Positions 11,049 through 26,100 of a stretch of 64,000 bases of DNA are shown here, piece by piece. The position numbers were made by a program, and so were the translations under genes. The notes beneath the pieces are model-generated. The model saw only the letters and a program-made list of their open reading frames with translations. It was not told the DNA's origin and searched no databases. The DNA is from Ignelater luminosus (lineage: Eukaryota > Arthropoda > Insecta > Coleoptera > Elateridae): contig VTPC01089649.1 in NCBI GenBank assembly GCA_011009095.1, positions 274,156-338,155 of the forward strand, in the 5' to 3' direction. Each line of letters opens with the position of its first letter. Positions within the stretch are counted from its first letter, which is position 1.

Positions 11049-11114
11049 ATGCATTTAAGGATATCCACCCTGCTATGCTGCGCAATCCTTACGGGGTTCG
11101 CAACATCTTCACAA
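11049..11114 (+). CDS. Sdc: Syndecan exon 1: signal peptide
   Basis: The exon encodes 22 residues beginning MHLRISTLLCCAIL, with a hydrophobic core and small residues (ATSS) near the expected cleavage site, and ends in phase 0 at caa|gtaagt. The ATG at 11049 is chosen because it alone gives a signal peptide and joins exon 2 in frame. Confidence 0.85.
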
Positions 11115-14100
11115 GTAAGTAACAACTGTTCCTTGTGTGTGATAGTGGATTACCGAGACCGCGCTGTTAGGTATTTGGGCTTAACCTTTGCCGAGTGCTG
11201 ATTCAGTTAAGATGCTTTCTGTCGACTGACTTTACATTCACATCACAAACTTAGTTTCATCGCAAAGCCTGTTTACGAAAGAAGAATTATTGTTAACTTA
11301 AAGGGAAGGGAATGCACAGTTTTGAAAATTTACATCCTATGTTTTGATTTATTGATATATTTGAGTACCTTTCATTGATAGAATATTGTATTCGTTTTAC
11401 TCTTGTTAGGGTTTCAACCAGTAAAAGCCTTGTCAGTAATAATAGAAGGAAGAATACAGAGATGTGTGGTCAAAAATAGGTTTAACATACCCTCCTCTAT
11501 TACTACTATTAACTATTTAAACAAACTGAACTTGTTGAAATTGTCATACTGATAATACTTAACATTTCATTTATATTTGAGGTATAAATGACAACATAAA
11601 TTTCGTCAGAACACACGATAATAAAATAAAATTGAAGATAAAGTTATAAAAATTATATATGCATTCGTAATAGTTTATTGTTCATTTTTTGGGTAAATTG
11701 TAAATGGTACCCTAAAATGTTCAAACAAGTTAGTTATTGACATTTCCTCTGGTTTTTATTGTAATGGGAATAGGAACTGTAGTGAATATGCAGAACACAT
11801 CCAAAAGTCTGATTATAGATTAATCCAAACTACTAACCCCTTTAAAATGGCCATAAACGTAGAAGGCATAATCATTTAATTAGAGTGTTATTGTACGGTA
11901 CCTATTGAACTAATTAAATGATCATGCGAGAGCTTTAACAGAAAGCGTTTATTTACATTTTTAAAGTCCGTTTTGTACATACACCTTATATTTGTATTTA
12001 TTAAAGAAAAATCTTTTTAATTATTACAATTTCATGTTGCATGTTAAATTGTTTCTATGAAGTGTCTAAATGTCTAAAATTGATTAATGAATTACGAACG
12101 TCGTACTATTTAATTTTATAAGAGAACGTTTTCTCTAGTACTATTTTATTTTATTGATGAGTTCTTATCAATTTGCATTGTATAATATGAATAATATGTT
12201 TTATGAGCTAAGTAGGAAGGATAGTTATCTCATTAAATGATTGATTGATTCGAACTTTTGATTCTATTTGTCTATGTAACTTGATTAAAATAACTGTGAA
12301 CTAATTAATATTTGCTGTTTCCAAAACTTTGACAATTTAGAAAATAAAGGCAAAAGTTGGTAAAATTATATTATTGATGTTAGAAGTTCCTAATGAACAG
12401 GGGATGACAACAATGAAACTAATTTGTCTTTGTCTTGAACTTTATACGCAAACACCTGTGCGACGTCAATGCGTCATAAAAAATTGTCAAAATGATAAAT
12501 GTGCATATGCATTAATGGTATATAAACCTGATTACGATATTGTTCACTAATAATAATAAGAAATTTAAAAATTGTCCAGCCGATATTCCCATGTTTACTA
12601 CTTCCGCCGCTTTGATCACTAGAACATGCCAGGTTTTTTTGCCAAAAGAAAAGATTTTAGTTTGGAGTTATTTAAGATGCCTTTGTATAGCATTAATCCC
12701 CAAATTAAAACGAAGAGCTTGTTTATTTGGTCCTTATATCTCCTTTTTTTTCGAAACGTAATATGCAGACAACTTTTGATTAAAATGCCATCTGGAATTT
12801 ATTAAGATACCATTCTTTATATAATCATATCGTATTAAAATCTTGGTTTCGATCAGAATGATAAGCTTTTTGTTAAAAGACCAAATTTTATCCCGTTCTA
12901 AACAAAAAAAAAACAATAGAAGGGGTTGGGGGTTGAAACTGCATTTACTTTCTAATAAGGTTCAAGCGGGTAAAAGGAATAATCAGAATTGACGGGACAC
13001 TTTCTCTCTAATGAGATTAAAATGTAAATTTATAAATCCATCTTGATGGATTTTAAAGGGTGACGGAAAAAGTCTTGAAAATTATTGTTTTATATAAAAA
13101 ATCTTTTATTTTTTACAACGGTTTTCAATCCAACAGTGTTAATCCGACGGGAAATGAATAAAACTCACCAAAATAGTTTTTTTTTCAGACAGATGCAAAT
13201 TTGCTGTAATATCAATTAATAAATACCGTTTGTTAATCCAATTGTCTTTTGTTTCCATAAGCGCTGTCCATTTTTCATGTTCAACATAAAGGTGATTATC
13301 GTTTAAAAAAAATAAAAATGAATTTGTCAAAATATGGTCATGCTATTTAGAAACAATGTCGATGACGCCATCACACCAGTGACAAATGACGATCGCTTCA
13401 AAATTCCAAGCACACGAGAAGATACAAAATAAATTACAAATGTATCATTAAAATGGATGCACTGAGAAGTTTATCTTAAATCACATTCATCGAGTCACGA
13501 AAATTTCGTTCATGTGAATGAATCCATTGTCATCTGTTTTTTTAAAATGCAAAAAGGATCGCGTAGTGACATGGTGGTAAGGAAACTGTGATAAGACGTT
13601 CTGTCTAACGTAAATAGAAATCAATTGTAGTCATGTCGTTACAATATACAAAGATCTAAAAATAGGTACATTCAGCTATTTTGAATATTTGCTCTATCAT
13701 GGTTCATTTTATGTTGTAGTTTCTGCGAATCGTATTTGACTTTTTTATATTTACGCGTTACATTATTGATTGCAACAACATAGCGTGAATAGGTGTCTAA
13801 ATCTAGCAGTTACAAACATTTTTCAACTATTTCTTGTAAATTTTCATTAAAAATGTTTAACGTAGGGAACCTTAAGGAATATAAAGTTTTTACTTTTACA
13901 GAAGTAAACGGTAATAATTATAGAAGTTATAATTATCTTAACTTTTTTCGATTTCATTTTTCAACTGGAATACCCTGCATTACTTTTTATTTTTAATAAA
14001 ATGGAGCTCAGCTTTTATATGGTAATATCATAACATCTATCTTATACCACAATCTTTCTGCTGTAAACAATGGAATGTTCTTGGGAATTTATAAAGCGTT

Positions 14101-17100
14101 AATTGTTCTTAGCTCTATTTGGTTTTTCACTTGTTATAAACTGAACAGGGTGATCCAGATTCGAAAATGCGGGACATCTTAGAAACTTAAAATAGCTAGA
14201 GAACAATTACAAATGACACATTACTTTTCTAATTTTCTTTCTAAATGGCAATCATAGTGAGTTTTGACATTTTAAATTCAGTAGCTAAGATATAACAATA
14301 TTAATGTAACTTGCTTAATTTGGCATGTCCTGATTTTGAGATAGATCAAAAATAGCTTAGTTAATAATGTCCAATCAGAAGGTAAGATTTTCTTCCAATC
14401 GTCATTTAAATGTTTAGTTGAAGTGGAAGCATTTCTAAAGTTCATTCTTCTTGAATTGCATTGTAAATACTGCTCAGTTCTGTTTGAGGTTTTTGACAAT
14501 ATACACCTACTCTCTGTAAAAAACGATCGATGGAAAACGTTATCGTTTATGTTGCTAATATCTACTTTGGACGTACGATATGGTTCAGCGAAATTTTAAA
14601 ATTACTAATATTGCTTTCTACTGGCCAATGAGTAGATTGCTTTTGCAGAACTGCATAAGACAGTAATCGAAAATGTTTGAGTTTGAGTTGGTAGTGGAAA
14701 ACGCTATGCTCTGTAACTCTGTAACTTTGTCTAGCAAGTTTTGCAAAATTAATTCAACACAAAATTCTAAGATAAAAACATCTGAAACACCTAAAAATAT
14801 ATCAGGGAATGTTTTACAAAAATTAGTATGTACTCTCATCTACAGAGTAGAACCCTTGAATATATATCTCGATTATCTAAGTTTTTCTAGATTGGTGAAA
14901 ACGAATTTTTTCTGTTTTCAGGTTACAGCTTTTTAAAATTCCTCAATTGTTAAAAACCTTCCGTCGCTTCTTTAAACGAACTATGATCAAAAAAAATTAT
15001 AGAAGCTAGGAAAACTTTAAACATGTCATTCTATTGATAGAAACCAGTAGTTTCATTATTCCGACGGGAAAAGAGTAGCACTGTTGATATTGTTTGAAAA
15101 ATTGAAAAACTGGGGAAATACCATGCAAACTCCTCTTGTATCTCTAATAATAATCGCAGTGACGCATGTATGCATGACATAGATATACAGGGTGTCTTGT
15201 TCGTTTTATATTAGATTATTCGGTGAACTATTAAACACATCAAGCTTGTTAACTAAAATTACTATTTTAACTTGAAAACCCATGCAATTCTAAACAAAAG
15301 AATCTAAAAATCAATAATAACAGAATGAAAACCAAAAAATTGAAGTTTGTCATAATTTAGTCTCTGGACTTCAAAACATATCTCTCTTTGAAAACTACTA
15401 TTGTGGAACCACCTTATCAAAAGTATCTTGTCGAGGTTCTTAATTTTGAAGGGTATGATAATACCTAAGGGTTGAATTTGACACGGGACAAAAAGATCAC
15501 GTTTTTTTGTTCTAATTCCATTTATATCGATTTTAACCTTTGGACTTTTTTATTTCTATGTAACAAAAGAAAGTCGACGTTATTTTCAGTTTGACGGGAT
15601 TGTCTAAAAAAATGTTCTAATTAAAATAAAATCTAGGGTTGAATAATGACTATTATAATATTTATAACAATTCTAATTGATTAATCTTATTATATTGTCT
15701 GTTTTGTGGGGGCCTGCCCATATAAGACTATATACATACTGTAATATTTCGTTGCAGAAACGAGTTTTTCTTAAAAAGCACAAGGAATAAGTAGTTACCA
15801 ATTTCTTAAAACATCTGGATAGCAGTGGCGTAAATAGTGGACGCCAAAGCTCGCAGTGCGGGGGAGCCCCGAAGGATTTGGTCGTTTACAGATATGAAAT
15901 AAAAATTGTCATATAATTAAAAAAGACTGGATAAGCGAAATTTTTACTGCCTAATTTTCAATTTCAGCCAAAATCTCTATTATGTTGTCAGGTAGTCGGT
16001 TTAAAACTCGCTTGTAAAAGAGCAATAATATCCGTTTCACATCTGTCCGACTTTTACTTTCCCTCTACCCTTAAAATATAAATTGCTTTATGGTGTTAAT
16101 TGTAGTATATAAACAAATTTAAAATATTTCTTGCCACGGTTATGATTCAGAACTCACTTATTTAGAACCAAGTCAAATAGTCAAAAGTGTAATTATTAAA
16201 TTTGGTCAACCACTTTTAAATTTTATTGAGAAAAGAATAAGTTAGATGGAAAAAAGTTATTATTAAAAGGGATTAGTATCGAGAGATAGAGGGCTTCAAA
16301 AAATGTGAAGGAATCCCTAAAATGTTTACCACCTCACTCACAAGAAGTTCTGAAATTATTTTACAACAAGGTTAGAGCTTGTTGCTGCAATCATAAAAAG
16401 ACCTCGTTTTTATAGATATAATATTTTCTGGCAAATTGTGTTTTTCATCCCGAGAGCTGCCTTTGCATTACTTTGAAGTTTGTACATTCGTAAAACTAAC
16501 ATTAATAACCTTATGACTGATCGTTAGCACAGTATAACATTGAGTCTTGTAAGAAAAGCTACACTAATGTAATTTAAGGCAAATTGAATAAAACAAGTCT
16601 AATGTTTGAATTCTAGCTTTTTTATCAGGTATTTTAAAGATACCAAGTTTTACGTATCTTTCTGAGAACAGTATCCCATATAGCACACGGACGTGCAGAG
16701 GACGTTTTTTGGACGTGCAAATTTCGATGACGGACGTCTATGAAATGTACATCTGTCACAACTTTCACATTTAACGGATGTCCGGAAATGCTCAGATGCC
16801 GAAAAAAGTTATTATTTCGGCAAATTATTATATTATCCAATTCGCCAACAGCGCAAACATAGAATGTTCTGATGGCGATCATCTAAGTTTCTTCGGCAAA
16901 TGAGTTTGGAAATACCAAACCATAGAAATTAATACAAAACCGCAACAAAGTAATGAAAATTATTGTTGGTATAGTAAACTGGTACAAAAGGAAAAGTCTG
17001 TGTCAATTTGGCAGATTGAACAAATATTTTAGACATAATTGAAGAAGGATGCTTGATATTTTATTACATTTACCAGAGTAGAACCGAGTAGGAATGAAAA

Positions 17101-20100
17101 ATCAATTATTGATTATATGTATGTTAATACAAAGAGATAATGAAATATTAGTTGCCAAGATAGAAGGTTAGAATAGAAAATTCAAAGTAGAAAAAGAAAA
17201 TATATAGAATTTGAAACTCGAAGGTCTTATAAGTTAAAAAAAACAAAACGGTAGCAGAAAAGTATGAAAAGATTGTAAATCAAGAAATACAAACAAAGAT
17301 AAACAATTGCCAAAACAAAACAGTCCAACAACTGTGGGTAGCTTTTAAAGGCATCCTTATTGAATCCGCAAAAAAGTATGCGGCATTTGTAAAACAACAA
17401 ACAGGAAAAAACAGACGGCTTGGTGTTCCGAAGAAATGAAGCAAGAAATAAAATAAAGAAAGCACGAATATCTAACACATAAAATGAATACGAAGAATAT
17501 AAAAAGCAACAAAAGATAGCAAAAGAGAAGGTACAGATGACAAAACAAAATTTGGACAGAAATTGAAAAATGACAGCAAAGGTAATCTTTTATAAAGTAC
17601 CTAAATCATTTAGAAAAGGAAAAGTTCAAAGTAAAAAAGGCAGTATATTAACGGAACAATGGGCCATAATTGAAAGATGTGTGCAAGATCATGCATTTAC
17701 AGTAAAACAGTTATACAAGAAAATAGGACAACAAAATGGATTTTAGATTTAGTGCCAAGAACAAAAGTATGGAATAGCTTACATCGAAGAGGAATCAATA
17801 ACAAAGTAATGAAAGCGATCAAGAGCCTATATAGCAATACCACCAACTATGTGATTAGGAAAAATAATAAATCCAAAACGTTTAAAACACATGACTGACT
17901 AAGGCAAGGAGGTGGACTAAGCTTCACTCTGTTGAATATATTCATGGATGGTATAATTAGAACATGCAATTTGAAGACCAAGAAATTATATGTGAGATAT
18001 AAGCAGCTTATTGACGATAATATTATACTTTTACAAAAATTGAACAAGTAAACCAGTTTAGGTACTTAGGAGTAGTATTAGATAGAAGAGGAGATTAGGA
18101 GCCTGAAGTCAATGAAAGAGTTGAATCAGAACTTCATAAACAAAAAGGCAAATACAAAGCAATCTACAGACAACATTAACATAGTAAGACCTGTAACAAA
18201 GAGAGATAGACTAAGAAATACCCACATTAGATAAGACCTAGAAACAAACCATTTTGGATATTATAGAAAAAAGACAATTTAGCTGGTGGGGACATCTGCA
18301 GAGGATGGCCAATCAAAGACAAACTAAACAGATATGGGAGTCGAAGATACAGAGAAACAAGAAGCGTGAAAGACCTAGAGAAACTCGGGACGAAGTAATT
18401 GGGGAAAATCTTGAAACGCAGGGGACTGGACCAAATTAGGAAAGAATGGGAAATGGGACTAAAAGACCAAAAAAAGATCGCAAGAAATGCTAAATACAAG
18501 ATTTATGATTCTCCAAAGAAAGTTGGCCAGTAAATTCGGTGTTTTTCGAGGACGAAATTTCTTGAAGAACCACAACCTTCAACATTATGACATACAAAAG
18601 ACACCCAAAACAGCTTGAAGATTTTTTTGCAAAAAGCTACGCCGATAATTTTTAGCCAATTTTATGTAGATTAGTGTCAACAATCAATTACTGTTACTTG
18701 CATTTTATAGTCATTTCAAGTGTAAGACGCAAGAAAAATGCCTCTTGATAGTCTTGCATGTTAAAATGGAATTTTTTGTGTAGGATGTATTCAGACTTAT
18801 CGTTGAACCTAAAATAATGATATTAATGTACAGAACTTTACATAATATTTCAGTATTACAAAGCGGAAAAAACTTTGCTTTTGTTGCTTTGTTGTACGTT
18901 TTCCGAGATTACTTTGAAATAGCTTTCTTTACAGAATGACGTTTGGAGAAGTAGCTAACGTTTCTTAATTAACTTAATGAACGTAGAGCATTCTTAACAA
19001 TAAAATGTTAGTTAATTGTGCAGAACATATAAATTAATAATTATTAAATTGGGCAACTTTCTCTCTACGTAAAATGCTCACATTTTAATAACCGTAATTT
19101 ACAATTATTTAAACAGATGACCTGTATAAAGATGATAATAAACTGGAACTTTGTTTTATTATATTTTTATTTATTTACTTTTCTGACGACATCAAAGTAT
19201 AAAATTTAATAAGGCGATTTATACTTTTAGCACGTATTTGAACAATTTTAATATGATATAAACGTAGTGTAGTCAATATCCGCTCGTGGCATAAGTTTTA
19301 GAGGAAGTTTGATGCCATTTTATTGACAGATGATACCTATTTAAAGAAACTCCTGTGTTTATTAACGCTTTTCAATTGTTATATTTAGCTGGTACATTAT
19401 TAAAATTTATTTGAACACGTACGGAATTTTTTTGTCGCGAAGACAATATTAGAAGCAGGGCTGACAATTAGATGCTAAATATTTAGTTTTGGAGATACTG
19501 CAGTACAAATATCAGGTTCTAGAAGATACATACTACAATTACAAAATTTATTCTATCGTAAAAGTGTTTCAAGAAGTTTTAAAATAAAAAAAACCTAACC
19601 TGTAATACAAGCACCCTTGATAATCTGAGATCACTTATATAATAATTCGACTGAATTGTCTTTTATTTCTTTCGTTCATGGCCAGCTGAGGATACAAATT
19701 TTATGGCTCATTCTTTAATAATTGTAACTCAATTATAGAATTAATTAAAATTAATAAAAAACAAAGTTAAATTTCTCTTTTGACAATGGCAGAGATACGA
19801 AGCATCACAAAAAAATGAACATCTAGGCTGCATCCATCCTGAGGGGTAAGTAGTTAAAATTGTGAAAGGTACAAATTGTCGAACACCCTTCTTATTGTTA
19901 CAGAAGATACTAATGACTTCTGTAACGTCGTTATAAAAATGTAAACACTTTTCCTTGAAATTTACAAATTTATGGTTTTATTCCCAAATTACCAGTGGGA
20001 TTTTTTAGTCACAAGATAGCTCGGTTACTTTTATTTGCTCCTCTATGAAACAAAAAACTTATCTTGCACTTGCGCAAATTGTACAATTTCATTAATAACG

Positions 20101-23100
20101 TACAAAAATAATTTACGAAATCATAAAAAGTAAAGTTTACATTGGAATACCGAACATTTTTAATGGAGTTCTGTTTCCACAGAGTGGGTGTAAGAAATTT
20201 AATAAAACCCTAATTTGTTATAGTTAGAAATTGTTTGTAATTTCCAGAAATTTTAAAATGTAATTTGGAAGCATTTAATTCGTTTTAATCTACAGGGTGA
20301 GTATAAATAGTGATATAATATGTATAAAATGCGTAACTAGATTACACCAACATTTAAAAAGTTACATCTTCGTAAAAGAAATTCATAAAACATTTTGGTA
20401 TGTTTTCCGTATGAATGAATATACACTTTATTCGCGTTTGGTATTCCAAGCTCTGTTAGACAATTTCATTACATTACGAAATACAAAATTCAGTAAGTAA
20501 TTTCTCGATTTCTTTCTTCAGAAAAACCAATAAGTAGATAATTGATTTTATAATGCTACTATAAATTCTCTTTAGCAATTAAGACTTTTACAAATAAATG
20601 TTTTAATCAGTTTTTATCAATTTGATAAATTAAAGGACAGTTCAAATTGATAATCCATAATCGATAGTTGTACTGTACTTATATTTATATGTCATCTACA
20701 CGAGACGTCAAAGAGTACATTTATTACAAAAGGTTACGCTATTGGTAACATTAACGGGGTTACTTGCTAAAATTTGATATTGTAATTATTCACTTTACCA
20801 CACAGTTGCTTATTAATATTTACAATGTGGCAATATCCTGTAGGAATAGATTATAATATTTGTGTATGTACGTTTTATCGAAAATTTGCATCTTTTTCCT
20901 ACGCATAACATTACTTGCGTTTTCAAATTATTGAGGAAATGCCAACATAAAAATAATTCATTATAATTTATGGGATTACTGTAGAAATACCGCGTGTGTA
21001 TCATCAGGGATTTAAATATTCAAAACTTGTTGGTTTTAATAAGAGATTGATTTTTTAATAACCACCATTTTGTCGTTTTGCGTGTTATTTCTCCTTTACT
21101 TAATTACCTAAAGCGTGTTTTATTAGATTAAAAAAATATTTTTCGTTGCCTTTTTTCCTTTTATGTGCTAGTAAGTAGCTGTGATTAGTTCGAATATACT
21201 GGGCCTAATAGAAGCCCAGATCTATATCATTATATTTAAAACATTTTTTTGATGGTTACAGCTTTTAACGTTTTTGGCCAACTATAAATTCCAAAGCCAT
21301 AAAAATTACATGGTGTTGAATATAGATTTTTAAAAAAACTGGTTAGATAGAAAATGGGGAAAACGGGATTTTTCTGAAAAATTGTTAGTTTGGATGTATG
21401 TAATATTTATATAGCGTTATTTTGGTTTGGTTGCGGTCCTGGCAGATTGCGGTTAACAATGTTGGTCAGTTTTAAGTTGTATCAATTTTTTTATTCTAAC
21501 GTTAAAACCAAACACTGAAGACTGCATTTCACGTTTTGAATCGTTTTTGCTTTAATCTTTTGTTACTCATTTATCTAAACCATAAAATTGGTAATTCCAC
21601 ATCTATTTTGTTTGTTGTACTCTGCAGAAATGACTAACCTGAAAGCTATGGGCTATATCTGCATATTTCCATGATTCATCTACATTGACGATTGACCTAA
21701 AGGAAAGGAAAACCGCGAACAGCGTTGTCAGAAATAAAATTAGTTATATCATCGAACAACGACCGACTTATCTGGGTGAAGATGTTGAATATCCATCCTG
21801 ATAGCAGCAGAACTGCTGGTTTTTACTACGTTTATAGTTTGTGTTAGATGTACAAGAAACATTTTTTTTTGAACCATGCCAAATGTTTGCCAAGACTTTT
21901 CTAATTGCAATTTCCAAATCCCAATTTGTTACAGTTACCAAATAGATCAAACTCTTTGTTCAGGGAATTAAACATGACAGTGACAAGATTTGATTGAAGG
22001 AGTGTAGTGCTGACTAGAAGAAAATTGTGTATTGCTCTCTATCTCTACTTACCAAGAAAATGATTTATAAAATTATAAACAAGTGGAAGATGAATAAAGT
22101 TTGCCTGGGTTCTATTTTGACAACAATCTAGAGAAATCAGCCAAAGATTTATTCACTTTATTCATACAAAACAACATAGAATATGTGAAGATACAGAAGA
22201 CTTCGCATTAGTCGACCTGTCTATAATATCAAGACAGATGTAATTCTTGTTTTGAAAACTTTCGATCTCTTTTTGTACGTAGTTGGATCTTCAAAATAAA
22301 TTAATTGAATTCGATTGAATATTCCAGACTTGTCATTATCAAATGATCTTCACAAATGTCTTATTTCTTTCCAAATTATAAAATACTTGAGGACTTAAAA
22401 CACTTGCTTGTGAGACCCCTCGGTGTATAAGCTGTTCTTAAGGTTTTATCAGTTGACAAAAATATAGAATCATATTCGCAGTCGCTTGAATGAAATAAAA
22501 AGGCTTAATAAAATGAGTTTTAGTCTGATTTTGCTGGCGTTTATATTTTTTTTTCTGTAACCATGGAAACAGCGGTAAAATCAGTTTTAAAATAAAATCT
22601 TTTTATCTCAGTAATGATTAAATGGTTTTTGTATATTGTAAGTTTCGTTTTTGGTTTGCTGAAAAAGTAAAGACAGAAAATTGCATATTTTTTACTTTGC
22701 GCCGAATTGTTATTCTAATCGTACTGTAAGGCTTGTTCTATAGATCATTTATTGAATAGCAAGCTGTAAATGCGGAATAGTTCCCTTTGTTGTTTACTAA
22801 AAGCGATTAACCAAAATGGAGCATTTACCCGCTACCACATTCTATACCTCCAGTATATAATGCCACATGCGTTTGTTTTATTTGTAGCTACATGTTCATC
22901 GATTGACATAATGGGGTAGAAGACCTGAAATAATGTTCAGGTTTAAAACCGATACCGCTTTATTTATTTTGTACATAACTCAAAACGTGAATGGATAATT
23001 CGATGTACATCTTTCTCTAAACCACATCTTCGATTGTTTTTTATAAGTTCAGTTATTCAAATTAATTGCGAATTTGAAGGATTTAATTTTGTGAAAAACA

Positions 23101-26100
23101 ATTTTGTTATATTCTTATCCAGAAACATTATTTCTGAGAAACATTTAACTTTTGTTTTTTTCGCATTTATTTCTACGAAAAACATCGAGGTCTTCTTCAA
23201 AAGAGTTCGTAACAATATTATATATGAGCAAGAATTCGATATTTGGGTAAATACAGAGATTGAATATTTTGTTTTCTGCCTTTTATAATTCAATTATAAA
23301 CTCAAACATTGATATAAAACAAAATATATGCTGAGGGCACATTAAATATATATATCTACAGTTGATTATGAAGACAAAGCAGTAATAATTTACATATTCA
23401 AATAGAATTACTTATGAGGTTAATTTCATTCTATTTGCTGTGTGATGATAAATAACCTTCTAGTAGTCGTAATTGCCTCCTTTTTTATTACTCGGAAATA
23501 ATGGAAATAGAATTGATATAACTCAATTCTAAGGAAAAATTACACTTTTATGTGAAATTGACGGATTTCCAGAAAACGCAAATAATAGAATTCGTGGAAC
23601 GAAAACATTTTTATGTTTTTATAAGCATTTAGGTAGTGCTCAGTTCCCCCACGAAATACAATAATCCATTTATTTTAATAAAAGTATAATGAGGTGCGTG
23701 ATAATGTATGTTTATTTTAAATTTTAATTTTAATCTCACATAACCACGAATTTCCAATGTACTCGTTAAAAAATGCCTTTGGCAATAATCTCTCGCATTC
23801 ATTTCCCTAAAATTTAGTGGATTGGCTCAATAGGGTTTAGTGCGTTTGATACACAATAATTGGATTTGGATGTATTAATAATCGGTTTATATTTAGAAGG
23901 AACATCTATGCAATCAAATTTGGCATAATAGAAATAATATTAATAAGCTACGATTATTATTATTATTATTATTGAAGTTTGAAGTGCACACATAACTGAA
24001 GCTTACTCTGATCAACCAATGTTTTGTTTTATCAATTTACCTATGCACTTAACTTTTTTCCTTCGATTTTCTCTTCAGTTACTCTCAGTACAGCAGGAAA
24101 TATGAAGGTTTATTTATAATTAATTGCCTTTATATCGTGTTTTCTTGTTAAATATAATTTAAAGGTTTTGCTAACGTTATTATGAAACTAAACATCAAAG
24201 CAGTCTTTGTGTACGTAACGATAAATTGATAAGTTGAAAAGATATCGAAATCGAAATAATAATTAAAGAGAGATAAGTTTCCTTTCATTTTGAACTTAAT
24301 TAAAAAGTTAAAACGCTAAATAAATAATTTTCAAATAATTAATAAAAAGTCTTTAAATTTCCAACAGAAATGATTAGCAGTTTGTTTGGTTATGGTGGGA
24401 ATTAACGAATTTTCTGCCTACGTTCGTTTTTGATCAACAGCATTAAAATTGTCGGAAATCTGTAATTACTAATTACATTATATAAAAGAAAATTTTATTT
24501 GAAGGAAACGTTTTCTTTACCGCACGCCTAAAAGGTAAAGCCGTGAAAATATTTCTGCTCGAATTTTTCAAAATAGATTTGTTTGTATAGTTAAAACTGG
24601 CACGAATTCATAAATAGATTTTACTTTCAAATTTACTACAAAAACTAACCAACATAGGAAAGTTGTAAATCGAAAACGGAAATTGAACTCGTTCTTTGAT
24701 GTATTTGTACTTTTTTATGTGCAACATTTTTCTAATTTTATTAATTTTTATGGGCAGACGACAAAACTATTTATTTGTTTATTTTTAGCGGATTTTAATA
24801 TTAGTTTCAAGAATATGAAAGATCGTCCGACAAAGTTCAACGTTCTTTAATAATATCGCGATCAGATAAATAAGTCACGTGATCGTGAAGGTTTCTTTAG
24901 GCAGGTATTTTACAAATTATGGTAATTGTATTATTATCTAAACAACCGGGTGTAACAGAAACCAGAATCATCTCTTTCAATTTCAATTATTCTTTTCTTT
25001 TAAAATATCGAAAGCAAGCTATACTATACAGGGTTAGTCATGCAACGATAACATATGTGTAACACCTATAAAATATTAACATTATGTGGATACCCAATTA
25101 TTATTATTATTTTGAAACTCATTTATCAAAAAAAAATAGTTAATGCGAGAAAAAACGTTTTTCTAACTTTTTAATTCCTTAACGACACATCAAAAGATCA
25201 TTATAGGACTTATTAGGTTTAAACATCGCACAGCAAATGATATGATGATTATTATAATTCATATCAGTCCTAGTAGGTAATCAAATTCTGCTTGCGCATT
25301 TGTTAAAATGAATACTAAATCAAAATGACGTGTAAAAGTGAGGATAAAATTAAATAACGATTACTAATAAAAAATTGTATGATAAACATGACAACGAGGA
25401 TGCCATAAACGATATAGATAAACAGATCCGAACGTAATTTTTCTTTTGTTTACTTTTGAACGGAAATATTGAAATTATTTTCCTCTTCCGTTGTGGATTG
25501 ACTATTGCACTGAGGATGGATTTTTGAAGATGAAATTACTCTGATTATTACATGAATTTCTTCGTACCCACCATATCATACGTATCTACGAGAAAGAGAA
25601 TTTTTGCATCTTCGGCCACGGATGGGTCGTACAAAAACTGCACTCTTCAAGCAATTTATCAAAACTGAGGCCGTTCATGCATTTTCAGCTTTAAGAAGAC
25701 AGAACTCGACTCTACCATCAATCAACAGAGGAGTGTTTGGCCGCAATTAAAAATATTTGAATTTGAAAATTTTATTTTGGATTTATTCAGGACGTTGACG
25801 ATTTCCATACTACACTTCTGTTTTAGGGAATTTCTTGGTCAAAGTGCAACCTGATGGTTTGTTATTGGCTTTTGAGTGAGAAACGGATCTAAGAAAGAAA
25901 CTAAGCAGCTGTTGCTCTTATTTATTGCAAGATTTTACTTTTAATATTGAATTCTTCTTGTCTAACTTTTCCTTCTTTAATATTTCTACACTATTTATGT
26001 AAAGTAAAATGATCTGCAATTTTTAGAAAATTTATGAGAGGTGTGTAAATAAAGTAATGAGACTTTTATTCAATTGCAATTACAATCCGTATTGTCTCCT

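Larger units (their letters stand above)
18540..25020. other. Intronic AT-rich DNA, no gene seen
   Basis: Only a solo ACAGGGTG end (20291) and an ATT microsatellite (23953) stand out. ORFs here are short, overlapping and of low-complexity composition. Confidence 0.5.

Noticed and set aside
11075-11114. Alternative start in syndecan exon 1 giving a mitochondrial-like leader (MLRNPYGVRNIFT)
   Set aside because: In that frame the join to exon 2 meets a stop at once, while the ATG at 11049 gives a signal peptide and the full syndecan frame.
13034-13051. Short palindrome aatccatcttgatggatt
   Set aside because: Too short to distinguish from chance in a 64-kb AT-rich window; no associated feature.
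16634-16882. 82-codon minus-strand ORF
   Set aside because: It coincides with the GGACGT-rich repeat, whose short periodic words keep a frame open by chance.
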